Under the pieces are notes generated by a model. That model was given only the letters and a program-made list of their open reading frames with translations, made no database searches and was not told where the DNA came from. Made by a program: the position numbers and the translations under genes. This document shows, piece after piece, positions 10,043 to 19,749 of a DNA stretch of 64,000 bases (position 1 is the stretch's first letter; every line of letters starts with the position of its first letter). The stretch is from Blastopirellula marina DSM 3645 (lineage in GTDB: Bacteria > Planctomycetota > Planctomycetia > Pirellulales > Pirellulaceae): assembly GCF_000153105.1 (NCBI RefSeq), contig NZ_CH672377.1:482532-546531 (forward strand), read 5' to 3'.

Positions 10043-10058
10043 CGGCACACTTGTTGCG
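10043..10058 (+). promoter_or_regulatory. sigma-54-type (-24/-12) promoter before DUF1559 gene 3
   Basis: CGGCACACTTGTTGCG has GG at 10044-10045 and GC at 10056-10057, 12 apart. GGCAC and TTGC both match the RpoN consensus. The -12 GC lies 57 bases before the ATG at 10114, nearly the same distance as for copies 1 and 2. Confidence 0.65.
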
Positions 10059-10113
10059 TTCATTGTCAAATCACCACGTCCCATTTTATTCCAATTGTTT
10101 TCAGGGAACCGCG

Positions 10114-11022
10114 ATGTCTCAAGTATCTCGCAGAAATGGCTTTACTCTGGTGGAACTGTTGGTGGTGATCGCCATCATCGGCGTTTTGATCGCACTGTTG
10201 CTGCCGGCTGTACAACAAGCCCGCGAAGCGGCGCGGCGGATGAGCTGCTCGAACAATCTGAAACAGATCGGCCTGGGTCTACACAACTATCACGACACGC
10301 ATGGCTCGCTGCCGCCGATGATCATCCAGCCAGAGACCGACAATGCGCCGGCTTGGGGTTGGAGCGCCCTGATGTTGCCGATGCTGGAACTTGGCAATGA
10401 ACATGATGCGTTGCAAGTCGGCCCATTGACGCTCACGCAGTCAGCCGCCACGACCGCTGGAGCGGAGGTTCTCGGCAAACCGTTGAATGCGTTTCTCTGC
10501 GCTTCCGATGCGGCGACAACCGATGTGACGGACAAGAAAATCAGCAATGTGTTCTTGGGCCGCTCCAGTTATCCCGGCGTCAACGGTCGCGGACCGCGCG
10601 CTTACTATGAGGATCTCTTTGTACAAGTTCTTTGCCAGGGAGTCTTCAACTCGCGAAAAAAGGGATATCGCTTTGGTGAAATCGTCGATGGACTCTCCAA
10701 TACGACGGTCGTCGGTGAGCGAAGTTATTCTGTCCGAGGAACCCCGGATGTGACCATTACGAATTGGGCCGGAACGAGCGCCTCGGCGACGGATGACGCT
10801 GGTTACAAAGGCGCGATGGAAGTCTCAGCGACGGCCGGCTATCCCATCAATGAGCCTGGTCCAAACTGGCAGTTCAAGCATTGGTTCCGCAGCATGCATC
10901 CAGGCGGCGGTCAATTCACCTTCGCGGATGGGAGCGTTCACTTCCTGAGCGATACGATCGATATGGCGACGTATGGATATCTGGCTGATCGACAAGATGG
11001 GCAAGTTTTGAGTCAATACTAG
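10114..11022 (+). CDS. DUF1559 protein with prepilin-type N-terminus (copy 3)
   Basis: Third DUF1559 protein, 302 residues. The N-terminus RRNGFTLVELLVVIAIIGV has the canonical Gly/Phe processing site and Glu5. The C-terminal signature is HPGGGQFTFADGSVHF (H-X9-DG). The central part differs from copies 1 and 2 (PMIIQPETDNAPAWGWSALMLP, SYPGVNGRGPRAYY), so it belongs to another DUF1559 subgroup. The start at 10114 has AGGGA seven bases upstream. It is followed 51 bases later by a different lipoprotein. Confidence 0.93.
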   Translation: MSQVSRRNGFTLVELLVVIAIIGVLIALLLPAVQQAREAARRMSCSNNLKQIGLGLHNYHDTHGSLPPMIIQPETDNAPAWGWSALMLPMLELGNEHDALQVGPLTLTQSAATTAGAEVLGKPLNAFLCASDAATTDVTDKKISNVFLGRSSYPGVNGRGPRAYYEDLFVQVLCQGVFNSRKKGYRFGEIVDGLSNTTVVGERSYSVRGTPDVTITNWAGTSASATDDAGYKGAMEVSATAGYPINEPGPNWQFKHWFRSMHPGGGQFTFADGSVHFLSDTIDMATYGYLADRQDGQVLSQY

Positions 11023-11073
11023 ACTCGATTGCTTCTCCCCATCCAACTAGCTACTTGATGGAGTAACAACGAA

Positions 11074-11490
11074 ATGGCCTATCGTGCAGTTGCACTAATC
11101 TGCGCCGTCACTCTGCTCGGTTGCTTTAGTAACAAGCCAGATCTTGAGTTTGGCGAAGTGCGGGGAACGGTCACCTTAAACGGCAAGGCGCTTCCCTACG
11201 CTACCGTTCGCTTTCAACCCGAAATCGGGCGACCTTCCTATGGCCGAACCGACGAAGCAGGCTCCTACACGTTGCTGTTCAGAGGGGAACCTTGGGGCGC
11301 CCTGGTCGGAAACAATACCGTCGCCATTACGACAGAGGATCAGATCGAAGATCCAACGACCGGCAAATTCAAATTCATTCGCGAATATCTGCCAAAGAAG
11401 TACCACGCCCAGACAACTCTCAACGCTCAAGTAGAGCCGGGACAAAACAGGTTTGATTTCGCCTTGGTCGATCCCAAAAAACGAAAGTAA
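11074..11490 (+). CDS. small lipoprotein partner of DUF1559 (copy 3)
   Basis: Lipoprotein of 138 residues. The signal peptide MAYRAVALICAVTLLGC ends in a lipobox. The mature domain is carboxypeptidase-regulatory-like (GEVRGTVTLNGKALPYATVRF, then YGRTDEAGSYTL), with a lysine-rich end. It is a longer-branched relative of the partners of copies 1 and 2 and lacks their EVPLPGGK motif. A GATGGAG ribosome-binding site precedes the start. The terminator at 11511 ends this third unit. Confidence 0.8.
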   Translation: MAYRAVALICAVTLLGCFSNKPDLEFGEVRGTVTLNGKALPYATVRFQPEIGRPSYGRTDEAGSYTLLFRGEPWGALVGNNTVAITTEDQIEDPTTGKFKFIREYLPKKYHAQTTLNAQVEPGQNRFDFALVDPKKRK

Positions 11491-11509
11491 ACAGAATTGG
11501 AAACTTGCA

Positions 11510-11540
11510 GGCGTCGCCCGTTGGGTCGACGCTTTTTTTT
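11510..11540 (+). terminator. intrinsic terminator after DUF1559 unit 3
   Basis: Stem GCGTCGCCC / GGGTCGACGC with a GTT loop and one unpaired base, followed by eight T. It lies just after the third lipoprotein gene. Confidence 0.85.
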
Positions 11541-12203
11541 ATGCGCCGAACAACTTTGCCGATCATCGATTTCGCGAGGGACAGAAGCTTTTCTTTTCGG
11601 CTTCTATGGCTTGACTCGCCGAACCGCGCGCAAAGCAACCGTCTGCTGCCTTACGAATAGGCAAGCGGCGGCCAAAAGCGGCTCAACGTGGGGCCGAGTT
11701 GTACGTCTCCGACTCGAACTAGGCTTTTCGTCGCGCGCGGCGATTTCGGCGCAATGCTTGCACTTAGAGCATGTCAACTTCGGTGATTTGAACGCTTCGC
11801 CAGATGCGGAAATCATCACCAGAGGTTCCGCGCAAATCAACGGCTCTTCGCGACTCCCTCCTCCGTACCGCACACCTGATTACAACTTATCTATTCGCGT
11901 GGCCGTCGTAGTCTCCCTACGGCGGCCATGTTTTGTTCCAGGCCGACTCTTGGCCCTCGAATCGTCATAACCGCTACGACGCTCGTTGTGGGTTTCGCCT
12001 TTCCGCATCCCTGCTGCGCTTCACCGCTGCTTGCGAAGCGACTTCTAAGTTACGTCCTACCTTCTGAATAGCGACGTCACCGCAGGTCTGACGGTCGCTC
12101 CCTTAGAGACGGTGCAGTTTATTGGCACTATTTACGTATCGAATAACATGCCTCACGCCGGAGGCTGTTTGTTCGGGAGCAGATCTTCACTCGATAATGA
12201 CAG
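11541..12203. other. intergenic region, one hairpin
   Basis: About 660 bases without a coding frame that I can support. A 12-base inverted repeat, TGGCCGTCGTAG / CTACGGCGGCCA (11900-11928), is followed by TGTTTT and may be a second terminator or a small-RNA end. A TGGCAC at 12123-12128 resembles a -24 box, but its partner at -12 is poor. Confidence 0.45.
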
Positions 12204-13448
12204 ATGCATATGGATTCCTCAATTTCTGGGTTCACCTGCGCATCGGTAGGCTTACCGCCATCGATGCAGCGAGAGAGCGAGGCCGCAACCAAAAATGACG
12301 TTGCGCCTAATCCGTCAGGCGAATTGCAATTCGGTGATCGTGATCTGCGTCAAAAACGCATTATTTCGGTCGATGACGAACCGATCAATTTGGCCCTCGC
12401 CGAGGCTTACCTGCGCAACGAAGGATTTGAACGACTCGAGTTTTACTCGGATCCGCAAACGGCGTTAGAAGTCGTATGCGCCGATCCGCCAGATCTGATC
12501 CTGCTTGATCTGATGATGCCGGAGTTGGATGGTCTGCAATTCCTGCAAAAAATCAGCGATTCCCAAAAACAATTGTTGGCCCCCGTGATTTTGCTAACGG
12601 CCTCGCCCGACGCATCCCATCGCCGCGACGCTTTGGAGCTGGGCGCCACGGATTTTCTGCAAAAGCCGATCCTAATCGAGGAATTGATTCCTCGGATTCG
12701 CAACGTCCTTAGCGCCGAACATTTGAAGCGTTGGTTACGCGATCAAAACCAACAACTCGAGCATCTTGTCCAATTGCGGACGCGCGAACTGGAACGGACG
12801 CAAGGCTTGATCATCGCTTGTCTGGCTCGCGCAGCCGAGTTCCGCGACGAATTGACCGGCAATCATAATCTGCGTGTCGCCCGCTACGCCGGCTTGATCG
12901 CTCGCAATGTCGGCCTGCCGTCCGAAATGGTCCGGATGATTCAGGCTGCGGCGCCGTTGCACGACATCGGTAAAGTCGCCGTCCCCGATTCGATCTTGCA
13001 CAAACCTGGAAAGTTGACCGCCGAGGAACGACAACTGATGCAGCGTCATACCGAATGGGGACGCTCGATTGTCGAACCCGAAAAAAAGTGGGGTTTCGTC
13101 ATCGCCGATCTCACCACGGGTGAAGCCGGCCAAGCGAACGCCGACCTATTGCGAGTTGCGTCTCGGATCGCGCTGAGTCATCACGAGCGCTGGGATGGCG
13201 CCGGCTATCCCGACGGCAAGGCCGGAGCCGACATTCCGGTCGAAGCGCGAGTCGTCGCCGTCGCCGACGTGTTTGACGCCTTGTCCAGCAAACGACCTTA
13301 CAAAGAGCCGATACCCCCGCTCGAATGCGTCGCAATGATCCGCGAACAAAGGGGGAAACAGTTCGATCCCGAAATGGTCGATGCGTTTGTGGAAGCGCTT
13401 CCCGAAGTACTGTGGATCGCCGATCTTTTGCGAGACAGCGTCAAGTGA
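12204..13448 (+). CDS. response regulator with HD-GYP domain (cyclic-di-GMP phosphodiesterase type)
   Basis: Two-component output protein of 414 residues. A receiver domain (residues about 52-168) has DD57-58, the phosphoacceptor Asp102 in LLDLMMPELDG and Lys154 in FLQKPI. A short coiled linker (QNQQLEHLVQLRTRELERTQ) leads to an HD-GYP domain with HDIGK (His253-Asp254), HHERWDGAGYP (326-336) and DVFDALSSKRPYK. Such proteins usually hydrolyse cyclic-di-GMP, and all the motif residues are present. The gene overlaps the next by four bases (GTGA). A hybrid histidine kinase follows 690 bases downstream, and it may be the upstream kinase. Confidence 0.93.
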   Translation: MHMDSSISGFTCASVGLPPSMQRESEAATKNDVAPNPSGELQFGDRDLRQKRIISVDDEPINLALAEAYLRNEGFERLEFYSDPQTALEVVCADPPDLILLDLMMPELDGLQFLQKISDSQKQLLAPVILLTASPDASHRRDALELGATDFLQKPILIEELIPRIRNVLSAEHLKRWLRDQNQQLEHLVQLRTRELERTQGLIIACLARAAEFRDELTGNHNLRVARYAGLIARNVGLPSEMVRMIQAAAPLHDIGKVAVPDSILHKPGKLTAEERQLMQRHTEWGRSIVEPEKKWGFVIADLTTGEAGQANADLLRVASRIALSHHERWDGAGYPDGKAGADIPVEARVVAVADVFDALSSKRPYKEPIPPLECVAMIREQRGKQFDPEMVDAFVEALPEVLWIADLLRDSVK

Positions 13449-14128
13449 GCGAGCCGCCCGAGGTAAAATCGTCTCCTTGGAAATGGACTGTCTCGGCGAT
13501 CGTCGTCGGATGGGGAGTCGCGCTTTGCGCGGTCTGGTGGAGCATGACCGCCTATTCTTACCAGATCGACGGCACGGCTCTGCCGATCGTAGCCTGGCCG
13601 AGCGACGCGAATTTGTCCATCGCCGCTGACCGGCCGACGGTACTCCTATTTTTACATCCCCGCTGCCCTTGCTCGGCGGCGTCGCTGACAGAGTTGGAGC
13701 AAGCGATTTTGGAGACGCCTGCCGCGCGAAAGCCGCGCGTGTTGGTCATCGCCGCCGTTCCGACGCAGTACGACGCTCAGTGGACAGAGACCCGCAATGT
13801 CGTACGTGGAGAGCAACTCCCTCACGCCAGCGTGGTGATCGACGCCGGCGGACTCGAATCGCACAAGTTCGGCGTCGTTTCGAGCGGACACGTGATGGCC
13901 TTCGCGCCGTCCGGCGAGCTTCTCTTCTCCGGCGGCGTGACTCAGTCACGTGGCCATGCCGGAAACAATACGGGGCGAGCCTCCCTCATACGTGCGTTAA
14001 CCGGTGTTGCGTTCTCAACAGCGGAGATCCCCGTATTCGGCTGCCGGCTTTGCTTGCCGGATCCTAGTTCGCTGGACGGATCCGGCGCAACGGCGCCGCT
14101 CGATCGCAACCAAGTCACCTTTCCCTAG
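13445..14128 (+). CDS. membrane-anchored thioredoxin-like protein (RedB-like)
   Basis: Protein of 227 residues with one N-terminal membrane anchor (WTVSAIVVGWGVALCAVWW) and a periplasmic thioredoxin-like domain. The domain has a Cys-rich start LLFLHPRCPCSAASLTELEQ in place of the usual WCxxC, and ends with a second Cys pair (FGCRLCLPDPS). It resembles proteins annotated RedB. The GTG start at 13445 overlaps the stop of the HD-GYP gene (GTGA), and the hybrid kinase starts eight bases after its stop. The three genes are therefore probably one operon. A redox-sensing accessory role to the kinase is an inference only. Confidence 0.7.
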   Translation: MSEPPEVKSSPWKWTVSAIVVGWGVALCAVWWSMTAYSYQIDGTALPIVAWPSDANLSIAADRPTVLLFLHPRCPCSAASLTELEQAILETPAARKPRVLVIAAVPTQYDAQWTETRNVVRGEQLPHASVVIDAGGLESHKFGVVSSGHVMAFAPSGELLFSGGVTQSRGHAGNNTGRASLIRALTGVAFSTAEIPVFGCRLCLPDPSSLDGSGATAPLDRNQVTFP

Positions 14129-14136
14129 GTAGTTCA

Positions 14137-17100
14137 ATGCCACTGGAAGTCCTTCGCAACACGGAGACCTCGACTGCATTCGAAGCGGCGGTCCGTCGAC
14201 GCTTCGAGCTTCAGATGACCAAGATTTATTGCAACACGGACCATCTGTTCGCTTACTTGATGCCGTTTCAATGGATTGTCGGCATCTTGTTTACGATCTT
14301 CGTCTCTCCCTTGGCTTGGTCCGGAGAATCGAGCTACATCCATCCGCACGTCTGGTTCGCGATCCTAGGGGGAGGCGTTTGCTGCCTGATTCCGTTCGCG
14401 TTGGCCGTGTATCGTCCCGGCAAGCTCAGCACGCGAATGGTGATCGCGTGCAGCCAAATGTTCTTCGTTTCGCTGCTAATCCATCTCTCTGGCGGCCGCA
14501 TTGAGACGCATTTTTACATCTTTGGATCGCTTGCGTTTTTAGCCGCCTATCGCGACATCCGCGTCTTGATTCCCGCGACCTTAATCGTCGCAGCCGATCA
14601 TCTGATTCGTGGTCTACTCTGGCCAGAAAGTATCTTCGGCATCGCCGCCGCCGACAACTGGCGTTGGCTTGAGCATTCGGCATGGGTGTTATTTGAAGAC
14701 GTTTTCCTGATTCTCACCATCCGGCAAAGTCTGGCCGAAGTGCACGCTTTGGCGATGAAGACGACCGAAGGCGAGTTGGCTGTAGAACGACTCGCGATCG
14801 CCAAACGTCTCGCGGAGCATAACGAAGCCCAGTTTCGCGCGACCTTTGAATACGCCGCGGTTGGAGTCGCTCATATTGGCTTCGACGGCTATTGGCTGCG
14901 CACCAACAAAAAAATCTGTGAGATGTTGGACTACAGCGAACAAGAGTTGCAACGTCTGACCTTTGCCGATGTGACCTGCCCAGAAGACAAAGAGATCGAC
15001 GATCGTCATCTACAAGACTTTCTCAACGGCGAAATCGAGGAAGCTTGCTTTGAGAAACGTTACGTCAACCGGAACGGAGAGATCATCTGGGCTCGTTTGA
15101 CGATCTCCGTCATTCGCGATGACGCCTACTTTATCGTCGTGATCGAAGATATTCGCGAAGAGCGACAGGCGCGCGAAGACCTGGAGAAGTCCAACCGCGA
15201 AATTCACAAACTCTCGCTCGTCGCGGCCAAAGCTCGACAATCCGTCATCATCGCCGATAAGTTCGGTCGCATCGAATGGGTCAATGACGCATTCACGCAG
15301 TTGACCGGGTACGCGCTGCCCGAAATCATCGGTCAAAAACCGGGAACGCTGCTCCAAGGTCCCGAGACCGATCCGAGCACTGCGGCCTATATCGGTGAAC
15401 GCTTGCGATCGCGTGAACGGGTTAGCGTCGAAATCGTCAACTATTCAAAGAGTAGTGAGAAATACTGGATCGCGCTCGAAATTGAACCGGTGTTCGACGA
15501 ACAACATCGTTTGATTCAGTTCATCGCGACGCAAACCAACGTGACCCACCGCAAGAAACATGAAGCGGAACTGCGTCGCGCCAAAGAGACGGCGGAAGCG
15601 GCCAACGCCGCGAAAAGTGAATTTTTGGCAAACATGAGCCACGAAATCCGCACTCCGCTCAACGGGCTGCTCGGCTTTACCGATCTGTTACTGCGCGGTG
15701 CGGCGAATGATCCGCAAAAGCGAGACGAATACCTGCAGATCATTCGCACCAGCGGCCGCAACTTGCTGGATGTGATCAACGATTTGCTCGATTTGTCCAA
15801 GATCGAGGCCGGCAAGCTCGAAACCGAATCGCTCCCCTGCGATCCCCAAGCGGTTGTCGCCGAAGTCGTTTCGATTTTGCGCGTCAAAGCGGACGAGAAA
15901 GCATTACGACTCACCTGTGATTGGTCCGGCGAAGTTCCGCCGCAAATCGTCACCGATTCGGTTCGCCTCCGGCAACTGTTGACCAATCTGATCGGCAATG
16001 CGATCAAGTTTACGCAGTTTGGTTCCGTGTCGATCGACGCCGGTTGGCACGCTCCCCTGCAGCAACTGACGTTCGTCATTCGCGACACCGGCATCGGCAT
16101 TCCCGAAGAGAAGCTCGACCTTATTTTCGACCCGTTTACTCAAGCGGACGCCACGACGACGCGCCGATTTGGCGGAACCGGACTTGGCTTGGCGATCTGC
16201 CGCCGCATCGCGCGCCTGCTTGGGGGCGACGTTTCTGTGGAAAGCGAAATAGGCGCCGGGTCCACGTTTACGGTGACGATCGCCGCTCCGCTGTATGACG
16301 CGCCTCCCACGCTCGATGGTAAGCAGGCTGGCGAAATCACCGCCAGAAAAAAGGCGCCGCCGAATGGTTCGCTGCAGTTTGCTGGAGTTCGCGTTCTGGT
16401 CGCGGAAGATGGACCGATCAACCGCTTGTTGGTCGAAAACATGCTTGCGCCGCTCGGCTTCGAGCTGACCTTTGTTGAGGATGGGCAGATGGCGCTCCAG
16501 CGCTTCGAGGAAAGCCGATTTGACGTCATTCTCATGGACATGCAGATGCCGGTGCTCGACGGATACGCCGCCAGCGAACGTTTACGCGCCACCGGTTGCG
16601 AAGTTCCGATCATTGCAATGACCGCGCATGCGATGGCTTCGGATCGTCGCAAATGTCTGGATTCCGGTTGCAATGACTATATCAGCAAGCCGGTAATGCT
16701 GGAGCAGATGTTGGCGATCATCGAAAGCAATTTGCCCGCCGCTGCGGCGCTGGACCAACCGCTGCTTTCACCGACCATCGAGCCGCCGTCGGAAAACGCC
16801 GCTCCCTCGCCGACTAGCGATCTGCCGCTCGTCTCCGACGTGCTGCCTTCCCTGGCGACGCTCGCGCCGGTCGTGGATCGATTTGTGATGACGCTGCCGG
16901 ACTCCCTCTCCGAAATTTTAGAAGCGGCCGAAAACGCCGACTGGGCGAAGGTCGAAATTCTGGCGCATCGCCTGCGAGGCGCCAGCGGAGGCTGCGGCTT
17001 CCATTCGCTCTACGAAATCGCGAGTACGATGGAAGAATCGGCGCGCTCTCAAAAACAGACGCCGAGCCCTGATCGCGGCCAAGCAATTTTGACCGATCAT

Positions 17101-17178
17101 GGGCGCCTTTTCAAAATGTTGCCGCGTCTGGAAGATTCGACCGGCAATCGGCCGCACGCGGCGAACCCCAGCATCTAA
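14137..17178 (+). CDS. PAS hybrid sensor histidine kinase with receiver and HPt domains
   Basis: Membrane sensor kinase of 1013 residues. The N-terminal quarter has several hydrophobic helices (about residues 35-195: WIVGILFTIFVSPLAW, MVIACSQMFFVSLLIHL, RDIRVLIPATLIVAADHLI). Two PAS domains follow (FRATFEYAAVGVAHIGFDGY and SVIIADKFGRIEWVNDAFTQ). Next come HisKA with NMSHEIRTPLNG (His502), an ATPase domain (IGNAIKFT, RDTGIGIPEE, FGGTGLGLAI), a receiver domain with Asp801 in LMDMQMPVLDGY, and a C-terminal HPt domain with His944 in LAHRLRGASGG. All phosphorelay residues are present. It lies in an operon with the thioredoxin-like and HD-GYP genes, and phosphotransfer to the HD-GYP receiver is plausible. 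Confidence 0.93.
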   Translation: MPLEVLRNTETSTAFEAAVRRRFELQMTKIYCNTDHLFAYLMPFQWIVGILFTIFVSPLAWSGESSYIHPHVWFAILGGGVCCLIPFALAVYRPGKLSTRMVIACSQMFFVSLLIHLSGGRIETHFYIFGSLAFLAAYRDIRVLIPATLIVAADHLIRGLLWPESIFGIAAADNWRWLEHSAWVLFEDVFLILTIRQSLAEVHALAMKTTEGELAVERLAIAKRLAEHNEAQFRATFEYAAVGVAHIGFDGYWLRTNKKICEMLDYSEQELQRLTFADVTCPEDKEIDDRHLQDFLNGEIEEACFEKRYVNRNGEIIWARLTISVIRDDAYFIVVIEDIREERQAREDLEKSNREIHKLSLVAAKARQSVIIADKFGRIEWVNDAFTQLTGYALPEIIGQKPGTLLQGPETDPSTAAYIGERLRSRERVSVEIVNYSKSSEKYWIALEIEPVFDEQHRLIQFIATQTNVTHRKKHEAELRRAKETAEAANAAKSEFLANMSHEIRTPLNGLLGFTDLLLRGAANDPQKRDEYLQIIRTSGRNLLDVINDLLDLSKIEAGKLETESLPCDPQAVVAEVVSILRVKADEKALRLTCDWSGEVPPQIVTDSVRLRQLLTNLIGNAIKFTQFGSVSIDAGWHAPLQQLTFVIRDTGIGIPEEKLDLIFDPFTQADATTTRRFGGTGLGLAICRRIARLLGGDVSVESEIGAGSTFTVTIAAPLYDAPPTLDGKQAGEITARKKAPPNGSLQFAGVRVLVAEDGPINRLLVENMLAPLGFELTFVEDGQMALQRFEESRFDVILMDMQMPVLDGYAASERLRATGCEVPIIAMTAHAMASDRRKCLDSGCNDYISKPVMLEQMLAIIESNLPAAAALDQPLLSPTIEPPSENAAPSPTSDLPLVSDVLPSLATLAPVVDRFVMTLPDSLSEILEAAENADWAKVEILAHRLRGASGGCGFHSLYEIASTMEESARSQKQTPSPDRGQAILTDHGRLFKMLPRLEDSTGNRPHAANPSI

Positions 17179-17383
17179 AGCGGCGTCCGAAAAATTAAGG
17201 CCGTATTTGGGCCTGCTAGCGGTGAAAACGGCCCGGCGAGCAGCGTGCGCCGCCGACTCGCTCTAGGAGGCGTCGCGTCCGACCTTTATACTGCCACTCT
17301 GCGGCGCCATCGGCTTTCAGACGTCCTTTGTTTCGACGCCGGCCGGTAACGCCAGACGCGTGTTCTTCTAGAATGACAGGTCC

Positions 17384-19390
17384 ATGCTCGAGGTTCATCT
17401 TCCTGACGGCAACGTAAAGTCTTACGACATCGCAATCACTCCCATGGACGTCGCCGCCGACATTGGCGCTGGCCTCGCGAAGGCCACGCTGGCGGCCCAA
17501 ATCGACGGACAGACCGTCGGCTTTGACGCTCCGCTGCCGACCGAGGGCTCGGTCAATCTGCGGCTGCTGACCAACAAAGACAAAGAAGCGCTCGGCGTGA
17601 TGCGGCATAGCTGCGCTCATATCATGGCCCGCGCGGTCATGCGTCTGTTTGACGGCGTGCAGCTCGCCTTCGGCCCGACGATTGAAGGGGGTTTCTACTA
17701 CGACTTTGATCTCGAGCACAAGCTGACCGCAGAGGACTTCCCTGCGATTGAAGCCGAGATGAAGAAGATCATCAAAGAGAACGAGCCGTTCGAGCGCATC
17801 GAAGAGTCGCGTGAAGGCGCGTTAGCGGTCGTCAAAGATATCGACCAGCATTACAAGATCGAACATATCGAAACCGGCTTGTCCGGCCACGAGACCCTGT
17901 CGTTTTATCGCCAGGGAGAGTTTATCGATCTCTGTCGCGGACCGCACGTTCCCCGTCCCAAGTCGATCGGCGCTTACAAGCTCCTCTCGGTCGCCGGCGC
18001 CTACTGGAAGGGAAGCTCCGACAACAAGCAACTCCAGCGCGTCTATGCGACTGCGTTCTTCAACAAAGACGACCTGGCCGCTCATCTCGAGAAACTGGAA
18101 GAAGCGAAGCGCCGCGATCATCGCACTTTGGGCAAACAGCTCGAGCTGTTCGCGATCAATCCGCTGGTCGGACAAGGGCTGATCTTGTGGCTCCCCAAGG
18201 GCGCCGTCGTGCGACAACAATTGACCGACTTCGTCTCGGAACAATTGAAGAAGCACGAATACGAATCGGTGTTTACCCCCAACATCGGCAAGGTCGATCT
18301 CTACAAGACCTCAGGGCACTATCCATATTACAAAGATAGCCAGTTCCCGCCGATTCACGTGTCGGATGACGAAGAATATCTTCTCAAGCCGATGAACTGT
18401 CCGCACCACATCATGATCTACAAGAACCGGCCCCGCAGTTATCGCGAGTTGCCGGTCCGCTTGTCAGAATTCGGCACCGTCTATCGCTACGAGCAATCGG
18501 GCGAACTGAACGGCATGACGCGCGTCCGCGGGTTCTGCCAGGACGACGCCCATATCTTTTGTATGGAGGAGCAGGTCGAAGAAGAGTTCCGCAAGTGCAT
18601 CGAGATGACCCAGTATGTGCTGAACAGCCTGGGGCTGACCGATTATCGCGTGCGACTTGGTTTCCGCGACCCCGATAACGGCAAGTATGTCGGCAATTCC
18701 AAAGTTTGGGATCGGGCCGAACAGTCGCTGGTCTCAGTTTGCAAAAACATGGGCATCGACGCCGTCGCCGAAGCCGGCGAAGCCGCCTTCTATGGTCCCA
18801 AGGCCGACTTTGTCGTCAACGATTGTCTTGGTCGCGAATGGCAACTCGGCACCGTGCAGTTGGACTACAACTTGCCCAGCACCGAACGATTTGCGCTAGA
18901 GTATGTCGGCGCCGACAATCAGATGCATCGCCCGGTGATGATTCACCGAGCTCCCTTCGGCTCGCTCGAACGCTTTATGGGCGTGCTGATCGAGCATTTT
19001 GCGGGCGCATTTCCGCTGTGGCTTGCGCCTGAGCAAGTTCGCGTGCTGGTCGTCAGTCAGAAGTTTGAAGAGTACGCTCGCAAAGTCGAAGCCGAACTCA
19101 AGCAGGCGGGCTTCCGCGTCAAAGGGGACTATCGACCTGAAAAAATCGGCTCCAAAATTCGCGACGCCCAACTTGAATTGATTCCGTACATGTTCGTCAT
19201 CGGCGGTCGCGAAATGGAGACCGAATCGGTCGCCGTCCGTGATCGCATCGACGGCGACCTAGGATCGATGAAAGTCGCCGAAGCGATCGATAAGCTGAAG
19301 CAGGAAGTCGCCGAGCGCAAAGTTCGCCAGGTTTTCACCGGCTCGGCCGGACTCGGAACCGCCGCGACCGGTACGAAGGACGAGTACTAA
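17384..19390 (+). CDS. thrS: threonyl-tRNA synthetase
   Basis: Charges tRNA-Thr. The protein has 668 residues, normal for the bacterial enzyme. An N-terminal TGS domain ([14 protein letters not shown]) is followed by the editing domain with the H-x-x-x-H type metal site ([15 protein letters not shown]) and GGFYYDF. The class II catalytic core has [12 protein letters not shown], motif 2 ([20 protein letters not shown]) and motif 3 ([18 protein letters not shown]), and an anticodon-binding domain completes the protein. The start at 17384 has ACAGGT upstream and matches the family start. No T-box-like leader is visible in 17179-17383. Confidence 0.97.
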   Translation: MLEVHLPDGNVKSYDIAITPMDVAADIGAGLAKATLAAQIDGQTVGFDAPLPTEGSVNLRLLTNKDKEALGVMRHSCAHIMARAVMRLFDGVQLAFGPTIEGGFYYDFDLEHKLTAEDFPAIEAEMKKIIKENEPFERIEESREGALAVVKDIDQHYKIEHIETGLSGHETLSFYRQGEFIDLCRGPHVPRPKSIGAYKLLSVAGAYWKGSSDNKQLQRVYATAFFNKDDLAAHLEKLEEAKRRDHRTLGKQLELFAINPLVGQGLILWLPKGAVVRQQLTDFVSEQLKKHEYESVFTPNIGKVDLYKTSGHYPYYKDSQFPPIHVSDDEEYLLKPMNCPHHIMIYKNRPRSYRELPVRLSEFGTVYRYEQSGELNGMTRVRGFCQDDAHIFCMEEQVEEEFRKCIEMTQYVLNSLGLTDYRVRLGFRDPDNGKYVGNSKVWDRAEQSLVSVCKNMGIDAVAEAGEAAFYGPKADFVVNDCLGREWQLGTVQLDYNLPSTERFALEYVGADNQMHRPVMIHRAPFGSLERFMGVLIEHFAGAFPLWLAPEQVRVLVVSQKFEEYARKVEAELKQAGFRVKGDYRPEKIGSKIRDAQLELIPYMFVIGGREMETESVAVRDRIDGDLGSMKVAEAIDKLKQEVAERKVRQVFTGSAGLGTAATGTKDEY

Positions 19391-19420
19391 CCGCTCGCTC
19401 CGCGCCAGTCATTTAGCACG

Positions 19421-19451
19421 AAAACGCCGACCATTAGGTCGGCGTTTTTTT
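19421..19451 (+). terminator. intrinsic terminator after thrS
   Basis: Stem AAAACGCCGACC / GGTCGGCGTTTT with a four-base loop, followed by further T. Confidence 0.92.
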
Positions 19452-19749
19452 GTTCGCTGGAAAGTCTCCTCTCCTCGTGCGTCGGTCGCGACCATCGCCG
19501 ATTAACCCATAGCAACAACCGGTGCGCGAAGCACGCTCTACAACATTCGCGACCACTCCAATAGCGACCGAACTTGCCGCCAAATCGCCGTTTGGGCGAC
19601 GATTTTTTGCGACATCGCCGCCAAGCGACCTAGGGTTGCCGAGGCGGAATAACCGTCACCGGCGCACTGTCCCCATTGCAGTTCGCTCCCACGAATAGTA
19701 ACTAAGCGTTGAGGCCGTACGACGGTCCAAGAAAGAGGATTTGCAAACC
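19452..19749. other. intergenic region without recognised gene
   Basis: About 300 bases with several short GCGAC-rich direct repeats between 19550 and 19640 (CGCCG-TTGGGCGAC and similar). No coding frame, RNA gene or clear promoter is seen. AAGAGGA near 19733 is the likely ribosome-binding site of the next gene. Confidence 0.4.

Noticed and set aside
12123-12138. Sigma-54 promoter before the HD-GYP gene
   Set aside because: A good TGGCAC at -24 but no GC at -12; below the level of the other elements.
17179-17383. T-box or other riboswitch before thrS
   Set aside because: No specifier-loop or T-box sequence is recognisable.
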